The notes under the pieces are model-generated. The model had not been told where the DNA came from, did no database searches, and worked only from the letters and a program-made list of their open reading frames with translations. 42,140 bases of DNA from Candidatus Accumulibacter regalis (GTDB taxonomy: Bacteria > Pseudomonadota > Gammaproteobacteria > Burkholderiales > Rhodocyclaceae), in NCBI GenBank assembly GCA_000585075.1, contig JEMY01000025.1, positions 1-42,140 on the forward strand, in the 5' to 3' direction. Position numbers and translations under genes: made by a program. Below, in pieces: positions 20,628 to 34,443 of the stretch (the stretch's first letter is position 1; every line of letters begins with the position of its first letter).

Positions 20628-22464
20628 GGACGGTCTCCGAGGTGCAGATGCCAGGCCACCGACCACGCCGGCAGCTGGCCGCTGGCCAGCGCGTCGGCGT
20701 CGAGATTGGCGGTCGCGAAGAGCAGCTGTCCGCCCGGCGGGGTGACCGCGAGCGGCTCGTCGCCGAGATTGGCGAGCAGGGTCAGCAGACTGCGGTCGCC
20801 GAGGGTCCAGTTGATCGACAAGGTGCGTGGCGAGACGAGCTTCAGCTGCGGGTCACCGTTACCCATGCCGGCCAGGCGTGGCACGAGCCACTGGTGGCGT
20901 AGCGAGAGCAGCTGCCGGTGCAGTTCCAGGGTGGCACGGTGGGGCGCACGGTCGATCGCACTCCAGTCGAGAACGCCGGCTTCGAAGGTCGCCAGCGCGT
21001 TCGGATCGGGAATGCTGGCGCGCACCGCCGGATCGGCAAAACGGGCAAAGCGCCCGAACTCGCGGCGGCGGCCCTCGGTAACCAGGCGCGCCAGTTCGGG
21101 GCCGAAGTCGCAGAAGAACTGGAACGGCTGCGCGGTCGCAAACTCCTCGCCCATGAACAGCAGCGGCGGCTGTGGCGCGAGCAGCAGGACGCTGGTGACG
21201 GCCTCCATGGCCACCGGCGAAGCGAGGTGAGCGAGACGCTCGCCGAAGGCGCGGTTGCCGATCTGGTCGTGGTTCTGGAGAAAATTGATGAACGCCGCCG
21301 GCGGCAGGTGGGCACTCGCTTCACCGCGCAGTTCGCCGTGTGCGAAGGTCGAGGCTTCGCCCTGATAGGCGAAGCCTTCGCTCAGGCAGCGACCGAGAAG
21401 GCGCACCGGCTCGGCCGCGTAATCGGTGTAGTAGCCGTCGGTTTCGCCCGTGGCCACGACGTGAAAGCAGTGGTGGATGTCGTCGTTCCACTGTGCGGTG
21501 CCATGCACCAGGCGGCCGGACTCGTCGCGGGCGAGGTAGCGCGCCTGATTGCGCTCGTTTTCGAGCACCATGTGCACGTGCCGTGCGCGTCCCGGCACCG
21601 CCTTGAAGGCGGCGGCGAGTTCCTCGATGATGTCCGGCGAGCTGTCGTCGCAGATGGCGTGGATGGCGTCGAGGCGCAGGCCGTCGAGATGAAACTCCTC
21701 CAGCCAGTAGAGGACGTTGTGCACGAAGAAGTCGCGTACCGCACGGCTGCCCTCGCCGTCGAAGTTGATTGCCGCACCCCAGGGGGTTTCGTGGCGCGGG
21801 TTGAAGAAGTCCGGCGCGTAGGCGTGCAGATAGTTGCCTTCCGGACCGAAGTGGTTGTAAACCACGTCGAGCAGGACCATCAGGCCGCGTTCGTGCGCGG
21901 CCGCGATCAGGCGCTTGAAGTCTTCCGGGCGACCGTACGCGGCATCGGGTGCGAACGGCAGTACGCCGTCGTAGCCCCAGTTGCGCTGCCCCGGAAAATC
22001 GGAGACCGGCATGATTTCGAGCGCGGTGACGCCGAGTTCGACGAGATAGTCGAGGCGCTCGATGGCGCCGGCGAAGTCGCCGGCCTGGGTGAAGCTGCCG
22101 ATGTGCAGCTCGTAGATGACGGCTTCCTCCCACGGCCGACCGCGCCATTCGCCGTCGGGCCAGTCGAAGGCGGCTGGAGCGACAATCTCGGAGGCGCCAT
22201 GCACGTCTTCCGGGTTGTAGCGCGAAGCCGGGTCGGGTACCAGCAGGCCGTCAGGCAGCTTGAACAGGTAGCGGTTGCCGGCTTGTGCTTCGGCGACGGT
22301 GAGGTCGAACCAGCCGCCCGCAACAGCGGTCATCGGCAGCTCGGCGGCGCCGTCGGCTTGTACGAGTTGCAGGCTGACGGCGTCTACGCCGGGCGCCCAG
22401 AGGCGAAAGCGGACGCCGCCCCCGTCGAGCAGCTCGGCGCCGAAGGGCATGCTGTGCTGGCGCT

Positions 22465-22468
<4 letters not shown>
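20624..22468 (-). CDS. treZ: Maltooligosyltrehalose trehalohydrolase
   Basis: Cytosolic GH13 enzyme of 614 residues that releases free trehalose from the maltooligosyltrehalose made by TreY. An N-terminal CBM48-like beta domain (GAELLDGGGVRFRLWAPGV) is followed by the barrel with YELHIGSFT, WGYDGVLPFAPD, DVVYNHFGPEGNYL, the nucleophile Asp267 in [12 protein letters not shown], the acid Glu303 in VLENERN, and the FLQNHDQIGNRAFGERL segment with the transition-state Asp. The start at 22468 (MKRQHSMPFGAELL) overlaps the glgX stop as ATGA, and the gene overlaps malQ-treY the same way, so glgX, treZ and malQ-treY are translationally coupled. Length and domain order are normal for TreZ. Confidence 0.96.
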
Positions 22469-24597
<2,129 letters not shown>

Positions 24598-24608
24598 GGT
24601 GGGATCTC

Positions 24609-25829
24609 CTAAATTTGGTAACGGGTGACGCCGGCGATGTCCTCGCCTTTCGCGAGGACGACGATGCCGCCATCGCTGACGGTATAGCGGGCGCGGTCGG
24701 CAGCGGCGTCGAAGCCGATGCGCGAATTTTCTTCGATCACGTTGTAGCGGTCGACGATGACCCGCTTGAGACGCGAGCCACGGCGAATGACCGTGTAGTC
24801 CATGATCAGGCTGTCCTCGATTTCGACGTCTTCCTCGACGATGACTTCGCGACGCAGCATCGAGTTCTTGATGCGTGCGCCACTGACCCGCGAGCCCGCG
24901 GCGATGGTGCTGTTGCTGATCTCGCCCGTGATCATTGGCGAGGGTCCCTGGTACGCGCTGGAGTTGATGAACCACTTCGGATTGAAGAGGTTGAAGCGCG
25001 GTTTGGCGCTGAGGACGTCGTAGTGGGCGTCGTAGTAGGCATCGATGTTACCGACGTCGCGCCAGTACGACTGCTCCTCGTAATCGGCGACGCCGGGGAC
25101 GTGGTTGTCGGCGAAGTTGTAGGCCAGGACCTGATGCGTCTTGATCAGACGCGGCAGGATGTGGTGGCCGAAATCGTGCTCGCCGTTGTCGTTGGCCTCG
25201 CGCAGCGCCTTGAGCAGGACTTCGGTGTTGAACAGGTAGTTGCCCATCGAGCCGTAGGCGCGCGTCGGGTCGCTGATCATTGCCGGTGGATTGGCCGGTT
25301 TTTCAAGGAAGCCGCGGATGCGCTGTCGCTTGTCAGCGTCGATGATGCCGAAGGATGAGGCTTCGGCCAGCGGCACCGGAATCGCGGCCACCGAAACGTG
25401 CGCAGAATTGCGCCGGTGAAAGTCGATCATCTGGCGCACGTCCATGCGGTAGATGTGATCGGCGCCGAACACGGCGACGAGGTCCGGCGAGTGGCGCTCG
25501 ATCAGGTTGATGTTCTGGAAGACGGCGTCGGAGGTGCCCTGGAACCACTCCGGACCCTCGCGCATCTGCGGGGGCACGACGGTGACGAACTGGCCGGTGT
25601 AGGCGTTCGAATTGCCCCAGGCCTTGGCGACGTGCTCGATCAGCGACTGTGACTTGTACTGAACCATCATGTAGATGCCGCGGATCTCGGAGTTCACCAT
25701 GTTGCTGAGCACGAAGTCGGCAATCCGGTAGCGGCCGCCAAAGGGCACCGCCGGCTTGGAACGTTCTGCGGTCAGAGGGTGCAGCCGGGAACCCTGGCCG
25801 CCGGCCAGGACCATCGCGAGTACTTTCAT
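24609..25829 (-). CDS. glgC: Glucose-1-phosphate adenylyltransferase (ADP-glucose pyrophosphorylase)
   Basis: Makes ADP-glucose, the glucosyl donor for bacterial glycogen, from ATP and glucose 1-phosphate; 406 residues, normal length. Visible are the nucleotide-binding loop VLAGGQGSRLHPLT at residues 7-20 with the conserved SKPAVPFGG, FGADHIYRMD with its metal-binding Asp, the glucose-phosphate segment FLEKPA, YWRDVGNIDAYYDAH, and a left-handed beta-helix C-terminal domain (NSTIAAGSRVSGARIKNSML and following repeats) that carries allosteric control. The start at 25829 has AAGGAG 7 nt upstream. It sits between treS-mak (25 bp gap) and glgX (11 bp gap). No glycogen synthase gene is in this window, so its ADP-glucose must be used by an enzyme encoded elsewhere. 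Confidence 0.96.
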   Translation of the reverse strand: MKVLAMVLAGGQGSRLHPLTAERSKPAVPFGGRYRIADFVLSNMVNSEIRGIYMMVQYKSQSLIEHVAKAWGNSNAYTGQFVTVVPPQMREGPEWFQGTSDAVFQNINLIERHSPDLVAVFGADHIYRMDVRQMIDFHRRNSAHVSVAAIPVPLAEASSFGIIDADKRQRIRGFLEKPANPPAMISDPTRAYGSMGNYLFNTEVLLKALREANDNGEHDFGHHILPRLIKTHQVLAYNFADNHVPGVADYEEQSYWRDVGNIDAYYDAHYDVLSAKPRFNLFNPKWFINSSAYQGPSPMITGEISNSTIAAGSRVSGARIKNSMLRREVIVEEDVEIEDSLIMDYTVIRRGSRLKRVIVDRYNVIEENSRIGFDAAADRARYTVSDGGIVVLAKGEDIAGVTRYQI

Positions 25830-25854
25830 GGTGTTTCTCCTTTACGGGTAGCAA

Positions 25855-29208
<3,354 letters not shown>

Positions 29209-29513
29209 CATTTCCTCCACTCAAGGGAAGTCGTCAAAGTTGCGTATCTCGTGGTCACGAGAAGGCGGTTGTCAGCAGGCGTTTCGACCATCTGGCAAGG
29301 CGCGCCGGCGGTAAGCCGGCACGGCCAGGGGCTGTTCTATCCGGCCGGCCCGACCGTTTTACAGGGCCGGGGGCGATGGTGAGCACGGTGTCAGCGTTGG
29401 TCACCACGAAGAAGCAAAGCATGACGGGATTGTCGAGCGCATGCAAGGGCGGAGCACGACCGCGGCGCTGGCCGGGCGGCGTACTCCCTCTTGCGCGCTG
29501 AACCTGCCATCGC
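29209..29513. other. Gap between glgB and treS with hairpin
   Basis: About 305 bp without a supportable gene, separating the mscS-glgB pair from the treS operon. It probably carries the treS promoter, though no clear -35/-10 pair stands out. A 7-bp stem (CCGGCCC at 29345-29351, GGGCCGG at 29364-29370, 12-nt loop) lies in its middle and might end or attenuate the glgB transcript. Confidence 0.4.
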
Positions 29514-31448
29514 TCAGGAGCTGGCCCGGTTTTCGGGGACCGGCTTGAAAACCATCACGGACAGAGGCGGCACGGTCAGCGACAGCGAATGCCCATGGCC
29601 GTGCGCGGCCTGCGGCAAGGCTTCCGCCTGGCCAAGATTACCCATGCCGCTGCCGCCGTAGAGCGTTGCGTCGCTGTTCAATACTTCCTGCCACTGCCCG
29701 CCGCGCGGTGCGCCGACAACGTAGTCATGGCGCGGTACCGGCGTGAAATTGCAGACCACCAGCACGGTGTCGTCGCGGTGCTTGCCGTAGCGGAGAAAGC
29801 TGATGACGCTTTCCTCCCAGTTCTGGGCATCGATCCAGGCGAAGCCGTCGCCGCTGAAGTCCCTTTCGTGCAGCGCCTTTTCCTGGCGATAGACACGATT
29901 GAGGTCCTTCACCCAGGACTGCACGCCATGGTGCGACGGGTATTGCAGGACGTGCCATTCGAGGCTTTCGTCGTGCTGCCACTCGCGTCGCTGGCCGAGT
30001 TCGCCGCCCATGAACAGGAGCTTCTTGCCGGGATGCGCCCACATCAGGCCGTAGAGCAGGCGCAGGTTGGCGAACTGCTGCCACTCGTCGCCCGGCATCT
30101 TGCCGATCAGCGAGCCCTTGCCGTGCACCACCTCGTCGTGCGACAGCGGCAGGACGAAGTTTTCGGTGAATGCGTACCAGATCGTGAACGTCAGCTTGTC
30201 GTGCTGGTACTTGCGGAAGAGCGGCTGCTGCTGGAAATACTTCAGCGTGTCGTTCATCCAGCCCATGTTCCACTTCATGCCGAAACCCAGGCCGCCCATA
30301 TAGGTCGGGCGCGAAACCATCGGCCAGGCGGTGGACTCCTCGGCCATCGTCTGCACGTCCGGATGGTCGCGATAGACCGCTTCGTTGAGGCTGCGCAGGA
30401 AGCTCATCGATTCGAGGTTCTCGCGGCCGCCGTGTTCATTGGGGATCCACTCGCCGTCCGCTCGCCCGTAGTCGAGGTAGAGCATCGAGGCCACGGCGTC
30501 GACGCGCAGGCCGTCCACGTGGTACTTGTCGAGCCAGAACAGCGCACTGGACATCAGGAAGCCGCGCACTTCGTTGCGCCCGAGGTTGAAGATCGAGCTT
30601 TTCCAGTCGGGGTGGAAACCCTGCCGCGGGTCCTCGTGTTCGTAGAGGCAGGTGCCGTCGAAGTTGGCCAGGCCATGACCGTCGGCGGGAAAGTGCGAGG
30701 GTACCCAGTCGAGGATGACGCCGATCCCGGCCTGGTGCAGGGTGTCAATGAGGAACATGAAATCCTCGGGCGTTCCGTAGCGTGCCGTGGGCGCGAAATA
30801 GCCCGTCGTTTGATAGCCCCACGAGCCGTAGAAAGGGTGCTCCATCACCGGCATCAGTTCGACGTGCGTGAAGCCCATTTCGGTAACGTAGGCGGCCAGC
30901 TGGTGAGCCATTTCGCGGTAGCTCAGCGAGCGGTTGCCGTCCTCGGGAATGCGCCGCCACGAACCGAGATGCACCTCGTAGATCGACAGCGGCGCGTCGA
31001 GGGCATTGATCGCCCGGCGCTTGGCCATCCACTCGTCGTCGCTCCAGCTGTAGTCGAGCGTGCACAGGCGCGAAGCACTGCGCGGCGGCTCTTCGGACTG
31101 GCGGGCAAAGGGGTCGGCTTTCTCCTGCGTCCCCATGCGGCTGGTGATCTGGAATTTGTAGCTGTCGCCCAGCGTCGGTCCGGCGATGAAGCCCTCCCAG
31201 ATGCCCGAGTGGTCGCCGCGACGATGCAGCAGGTGACTGTCGGCCTGGAAGTCGTTGAAGTCGCCGACCACCGCCACTTTTTCGGCGTTGGGCGCCCAGA
31301 CGCTGAACTGGAAACCGGCCTTGCCGGCCTTTTCGGTGGCGTGCGCGCCGAAACGGTCGTAGAGCCGGGTGTGGCTGCCTTCGCGAAAGAGATAGATATC
31401 GTGTTCGCTGAGCAGGCTGTGGGCGACGACGGCATTCTTGATTTTCAT
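29514..31448 (-). CDS. glgB: 1,4-alpha-glucan branching enzyme
   Basis: GH13 branching enzyme of 644 residues that creates alpha-1,6 branches in glycogen. It is shorter than the ~730-residue E. coli form because the extra N-terminal N1 domain is missing; one CBM48 (FQFSVWAPNAEKVAVVGDFNDF) precedes the barrel. Catalytic motifs are GVILDWVPSHFPADGHGLANFDG, nucleophile Asp in HVDGLRVDAVASMLYLDYG, acid Glu in TMAEESTAWP, and VLPLSHDEVVHGKGSLIGKM. The start at 31448 has GGAGGT 5 nt upstream and overlaps the stop of the mechanosensitive-channel gene as ATGA, so glgB is translated downstream of mscS in one message. The frame continues upstream, but only as a shadow of that gene. Confidence 0.96.
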   Translation of the reverse strand: MKIKNAVVAHSLLSEHDIYLFREGSHTRLYDRFGAHATEKAGKAGFQFSVWAPNAEKVAVVGDFNDFQADSHLLHRRGDHSGIWEGFIAGPTLGDSYKFQITSRMGTQEKADPFARQSEEPPRSASRLCTLDYSWSDDEWMAKRRAINALDAPLSIYEVHLGSWRRIPEDGNRSLSYREMAHQLAAYVTEMGFTHVELMPVMEHPFYGSWGYQTTGYFAPTARYGTPEDFMFLIDTLHQAGIGVILDWVPSHFPADGHGLANFDGTCLYEHEDPRQGFHPDWKSSIFNLGRNEVRGFLMSSALFWLDKYHVDGLRVDAVASMLYLDYGRADGEWIPNEHGGRENLESMSFLRSLNEAVYRDHPDVQTMAEESTAWPMVSRPTYMGGLGFGMKWNMGWMNDTLKYFQQQPLFRKYQHDKLTFTIWYAFTENFVLPLSHDEVVHGKGSLIGKMPGDEWQQFANLRLLYGLMWAHPGKKLLFMGGELGQRREWQHDESLEWHVLQYPSHHGVQSWVKDLNRVYRQEKALHERDFSGDGFAWIDAQNWEESVISFLRYGKHRDDTVLVVCNFTPVPRHDYVVGAPRGGQWQEVLNSDATLYGGSGMGNLGQAEALPQAAHGHGHSLSLTVPPLSVMVFKPVPENRASS

Positions 31449-32371
31449 TGCGTACCTCCGGGGTGCTGCGTGGCGCCCTCCATCGACAGACGCAAGGCCG
31501 GGCTTGAGCCGTCCTTGGCCTGGCCGGGATAGACGGTGAGATGCGGGAAAGGAATCTCGATGCCAGCGGCATCGAAAGCGTACTTCAGGCGGCGCAGGAA
31601 TTCGCGGCGAACGGTCCACTGTTCGATGGCCACAACTTTGAAGCGGCAACGCAGAATCACCGCCGAATCGCCCCAGGAATCGACCCCGACGATCTCGACG
31701 TCGTCGAGGATCCTGGCCGCGAAAGCGGCATCGGCGCGCAACTCGGCACCGACCGTACGCATCACTTCGAGCGCCTGATCGACGCTCTCGCGGTAGGCCA
31801 CGCCGACATCGACGACCGCCTGCGCAAAACCGCGGGTCATGTTGGTGACGGCGGTGATGCTGCCGTTGGGGACGTAATGAACGTGGCCATCGTAGTTGCG
31901 CATGCGCACGTAGCGCAAGGTGATTTCTTCGACCATGCCACTCTTGCCTCCCGCTTCGACGACGTCGCCGAGGCGGATCTGGTTTTCCAGCAGCAGGAAG
32001 AAACCGGAGAAGTAGTCCTTGACCAGACTCTGCGCACCAAAGCCGACGGCGAGGCCGACGACACCGGCAGCGCCGAGGATCGGGGCCACGGAAATACCCA
32101 GCTCGGCGAGCACCAGGATGCCGGCGACCAGCGAGATGATGACCGACGCCGCGTAGCGGAAGACGCGGCCCAGCGTCGCTGCCCGCTGCACCTCTTCGCC
32201 ATCGTGCATGCTGCTGCTGATGTAGATGCGGAAAGTACGGATGAGCTTGTGCGAGAAGGCCATCGCCAGCCAGGCGAGCACCAGGATGACGCCGATGCGC
32301 AAGGCCGATGCCATCGCTGGCGAGAGCTGGTAACCGAGGGAAAGAGTTTGATCGAAGATTGCTTTGTCCAT
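31445..32371 (-). CDS. Small-conductance mechanosensitive channel (MscS family)
   Basis: Inner-membrane tension-gated channel of 308 residues, close to E. coli MscS in size. Three hydrophobic helices are visible (about residues 22-42, 70-92 and 96-125). The pore helix reads GAAGVVGLAVGFGAQSLVKDYFSGFFLLLENQI, with the Gly/Ala packing pattern that defines TM3, then the beta domain (GDVVEAGGKSGMVEEITLR, then VPNGSITAVTNMTR). It releases solutes on hypo-osmotic shock. Coupling by ATGA overlap to glgB places it in the same message as a glycogen gene, which is uncommon. The ATG at 32371 has no clear ribosome binding site. It is divergent from a MarR-type regulator with 117 bp of AT-rich DNA between them. 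Confidence 0.94.
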   Translation of the reverse strand: MDKAIFDQTLSLGYQLSPAMASALRIGVILVLAWLAMAFSHKLIRTFRIYISSSMHDGEEVQRAATLGRVFRYAASVIISLVAGILVLAELGISVAPILGAAGVVGLAVGFGAQSLVKDYFSGFFLLLENQIRLGDVVEAGGKSGMVEEITLRYVRMRNYDGHVHYVPNGSITAVTNMTRGFAQAVVDVGVAYRESVDQALEVMRTVGAELRADAAFAARILDDVEIVGVDSWGDSAVILRCRFKVVAIEQWTVRREFLRRLKYAFDAAGIEIPFPHLTVYPGQAKDGSSPALRLSMEGATQHPGGTQ

Positions 32372-32418
32372 GTATATTCAGGTTGGTGAAAGATTGGCGA
32401 AAGAATTGAGAAATTTCG

Positions 32419-32432
32419 CTTGTACAAACGGT
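32419..32432. promoter_or_regulatory. Candidate operator palindrome
   Basis: A 14-bp near-palindrome with the perfect 8-bp core TTGTACAA (32421-32428) and one mismatched outer pair. It lies in the AT-rich space between mscS and the divergent marR-type gene and overlaps the proposed -35 element of the latter, as expected for an autoregulated MarR operator. Confidence 0.4.
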
Positions 32433-32449
32433 TTGAGCCTAATAGTATT
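32421..32449 (+). promoter_or_regulatory. Candidate promoter for the marR-type gene
   Basis: TTGTAC at 32421-32426 and TAGTAT at 32444-32449 with a 17-bp spacer, 39 bp before the regulator start codon. Partial consensus match in a locally AT-rich segment. Confidence 0.35.
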
Positions 32450-32488
32450 GCATGAAAATAGTTTTTCGGCAACGCAGGGGTTAGTGCA

Positions 32489-33028
32489 ATGACTCACACA
32501 AGAAAGGGCGGTGCGCTGGATGGCTCGCCAGAGCAGGCGCTCGATGGTCAACGAGGCGGGCTCAGCACGGGCAGGGACGGAGCGGATGACGCCTTCGGCA
32601 AGCTGCTGGAGCTGGTCCGTTCGGTTCAGAACGGCATGCAGAACATCGACGACACGCACGGCCTGAGTGGTTCGCAGCTCTGGGCCCTGTGGCAGATTTC
32701 GGCGCGCCCCGGTCTGCGCGTCTCGCAGCTCGCCAGTGCGCTGCACATCAAGCCGTCCACGGCCAGCAACCTGCTCGACAAGCTCGAACTGCGCCAGTTG
32801 GTCCGTCGTGAACGGCGCGACGTCGACAACCGGGTGGTTCGTCTGCACCTCACCGACCAGGGCGTCGAAGTGGTCAAGGACATCCCTGGTCCGCTGCAGG
32901 GTCGCCTGCGCGGCGCTTTGGCAAGAATGCCGCAGCCCCTGCTCGGCAACCTGCGCCACGGGATGGCGTCGCTGCTCGAGCTGATGGGCGAGTCAACCCG
33001 TCACCGCGCGGTGCAGTCGAAAGCCTGA
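32489..33028 (+). CDS. MarR family transcriptional regulator
   Basis: Winged-helix dimeric regulator of 179 residues. Residues 1-33 form a polar, probably disordered leader. The DNA-binding core spans roughly 60-125: LRVSQLASALHIKPSTASNLLDKLELRQLV is the helix-turn-helix, and RRERRDVDNRVVRLHLTDQG is the wing with the conserved Asp-x-Arg. Flanking helices would dimerise. MarR proteins usually repress their own gene and a divergent neighbour; here that neighbour is the mscS-glgB operon, and a small palindrome lies between them. The ligand is unknown. AGGGG about 9 nt ahead of the ATG is a weak ribosome binding site. Regulation of the glycogen genes is an inference from position. Confidence 0.92.
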   Translation: MTHTRKGGALDGSPEQALDGQRGGLSTGRDGADDAFGKLLELVRSVQNGMQNIDDTHGLSGSQLWALWQISARPGLRVSQLASALHIKPSTASNLLDKLELRQLVRRERRDVDNRVVRLHLTDQGVEVVKDIPGPLQGRLRGALARMPQPLLGNLRHGMASLLELMGESTRHRAVQSKA

Positions 33029-33083
33029 GCGCCTGGGTGCGGCAGTCGTCCGCGGCTGGCCGGGGCGTTTCGCCACGGCGCTG

Positions 33084-33228
33084 GTAGTGCTGCATTCTCG
33101 ATGAGACTTTCAGCAACCCTGAGAGCAGCGCGAAAGCGTACGGTGGCTGGAATTCGCCCGGTCCATACCGCTGCCCGCGTCGCCAAACCCGGGCAGCCAT
33201 TCCCCAGCCACCGTCATTGCGAGGAGGC
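33084..33228. repeat. 145-bp direct repeat, left copy
   Basis: This 145-bp segment recurs in the same orientation at 41952-42096 without gaps, with about 14 mismatches counted by hand. It starts at GTAGTGCTGCATTCT and ends in GCGAGGAGGC. It lies between the convergent marR-type and histidine phosphatase genes. It looks like a dispersed intergenic element, not a gene, although frames on the minus strand are open through both copies. Confidence 0.85.
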
Positions 33229-33248
33229 TGCGCCTCCTCGCAATGACG
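33212..33248. terminator. Perfect 17-bp hairpin
   Basis: CGTCATTGCGAGGAGGC (33212-33228) pairs fully with 33232-33248 around a 3-nt loop. It overlaps the end of the left 145-bp repeat and sits between two convergent genes, so it can act as a bidirectional terminator. The CGTCATTGCGAGGAG arm belongs to a palindromic repeat type seen across many bacterial genomes. Confidence 0.6.
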
Positions 33249-33276
33249 AGCGGGCTTGGCGTGTTGCCGCCTTCCC

Positions 33277-33333
33277 GACGAGGCTTTCAGCACGCCGGAC
33301 GGCCGCCTGAAACCCCGTCGCCACTGGCATTCT
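33277..33333. repeat. Diverged partial copy of the repeat
   Basis: Right behind the hairpin, a stretch beginning GACGAGGCTTTCAGC and ending GGCATTC aligns, with gaps, to the first half of the 145-bp repeat (GATGAGACTTTCAGC to GGAATTC). It looks like an older, decayed copy in the same orientation. Confidence 0.45.
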
Positions 33334-33356
33334 TAGGTTCCCTTCTACACGAAACA

Positions 33357-33995
33357 CTAGGGTAGTTCGTCGAGCCCGACTATCGTCAGATGGTCGGTCA
33401 CTCCCCACGCTTCCATGCGCCAGTCGTCGCCGCTGGCGCTCACCCAGTTGATGCCGGCGTTGGGGATCAGGAAATCGCGCGCTTGGCGCAACGAGGTTCC
33501 TCGCACCAGCCGGTTGACGATGTCCAGGACGCCGCCGTGCGTCACCACCGCGATCGTCTGGCCACGATGCTCGTCGACCAGGCGCCGCAATCCGCTGCTG
33601 ACGCGCAGGTGGAGTTGCTGCAGGCTCTCGCCGCCGTAGGGAATGACGAAATCCGGTACCCGCTCCTCGAACAGCGCGTACACGTCCGGATAGCGGGTCC
33701 GCGACTGCTCGTAGGTCAGCCCTTCGAAAAGCCCGTAGCGTCGCTCGCGGAACTCCGGGCGCAGGATCGGCACCCGCCTCAGGGCCGCCGCCAGGCGCTC
33801 GGCGGTCTGCCGCGCGCGCAGCAGGTCGCTGCTGTAGAGCGCGTCGATCGCCAGCGGCGACAGCCACTGCGCGGCGGCATCGGCCTGCGCCAGCCCGGTC
33901 TCGTCCAGCCCGACGTCGATGTTTCCCTGAATGCGCTTCTCCGCGTTCCAGGATGTTTCGCCATGGCGGACAAGGCAGATGCGGGTGGCTTCCAT
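33357..33995 (-). CDS. Histidine phosphatase family protein (phosphoglycerate mutase-like)
   Basis: Cytosolic phosphatase of the GpmB/CobC type, 212 residues. The phosphorylated His is His11 in LVRHGETSWN, with Arg10; the second catalytic His is His153 in VVTHGGVLD; Arg60 and the acid Glu84 in FRERRYGLFEG complete the active site. Substrate cannot be told: related enzymes act on phosphosugars, alpha-ribazole phosphate or phosphoglycerate. The ATG at 33995 is preceded by a weak ribosome binding site only. It is transcribed away from the restriction locus and converges with the marR-type gene. It lies inside the two 145-bp repeats, so it may belong to the same movable segment, but its base use matches the chromosome. 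Confidence 0.92.
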   Translation of the reverse strand: MEATRICLVRHGETSWNAEKRIQGNIDVGLDETGLAQADAAAQWLSPLAIDALYSSDLLRARQTAERLAAALRRVPILRPEFRERRYGLFEGLTYEQSRTRYPDVYALFEERVPDFVIPYGGESLQQLHLRVSSGLRRLVDEHRGQTIAVVTHGGVLDIVNRLVRGTSLRQARDFLIPNAGINWVSASGDDWRMEAWGVTDHLTIVGLDELP

Positions 33996-34342
33996 AGGTA
34001 TTCGTTCACCAGCTGGGTTGGCGACCAGCGATCGGTCGACGGGAGAATCTGACTTTGCCGGCGTGAGGCCGCGCCCGGGTCAGGTTCGCGAGGAGCAGAT
34101 TCTAAGCCATTTGCAGCGACTGCTCTGCGTGTCGGGCGAAAGTGCCGCCGCGGTTGATAACGGTGTCCCGGCGGTGCCCCCGCGGTGCCCTCGTGCTGCT
34201 CCTCGATGCCGCAAGCCGCGCCGCCCGCGTCGTGCGCGCATCGCTGTGGCAAGATGTCAGCTTCATCGCCGCCGGCCAGCCAAACGCTGCGCCGTGCGCG
34301 ACGCTGGACGAGAATAAGAACCCGAACCGGGAGGTTGAAGCG
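33996..34342. other. Intergenic region upstream of the restriction locus
   Basis: About 350 bp between the divergent phosphatase gene and the first frame of the restriction locus. It must carry promoters in both directions, but I see no convincing -35/-10 pair. It is very GC-rich and shows no repeat shared with the rest of the window. Confidence 0.4.
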
Positions 34343-34438
34343 ATGTTCCTGCCGCCGCGAGCGGTCTTTTACCGTCGCCGCCGCGAGCGCTGCGCGCAGC
34401 GTGTGGTTGTCGACCCCGTCGTCCGGACGCTGGGCTAG
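34343..34438 (+). CDS. Possible 31-codon leader peptide before hsdR
   Basis: Small frame with a good GGGAGG ribosome binding site 8-9 nt before its ATG, ending 5 bp before the hsdR start codon. The product would be 31 residues, strongly basic (FYRRRRERCAQR). Type I restriction genes are often held back at translation, so an upstream coupled frame is plausible. With nothing to compare it to, it could equally be chance. Confidence 0.3.
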   Translation: MFLPPRAVFYRRRRERCAQRVVVDPVVRTLG

Positions 34439-34443
34439 AAGCC

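Noticed and set aside
18846-21230. Plus-strand open frame of 794 codons opposite malQ-treY and treZ
   Set aside because: Crosses the junction of two real coupled genes and has no recognisable domain.
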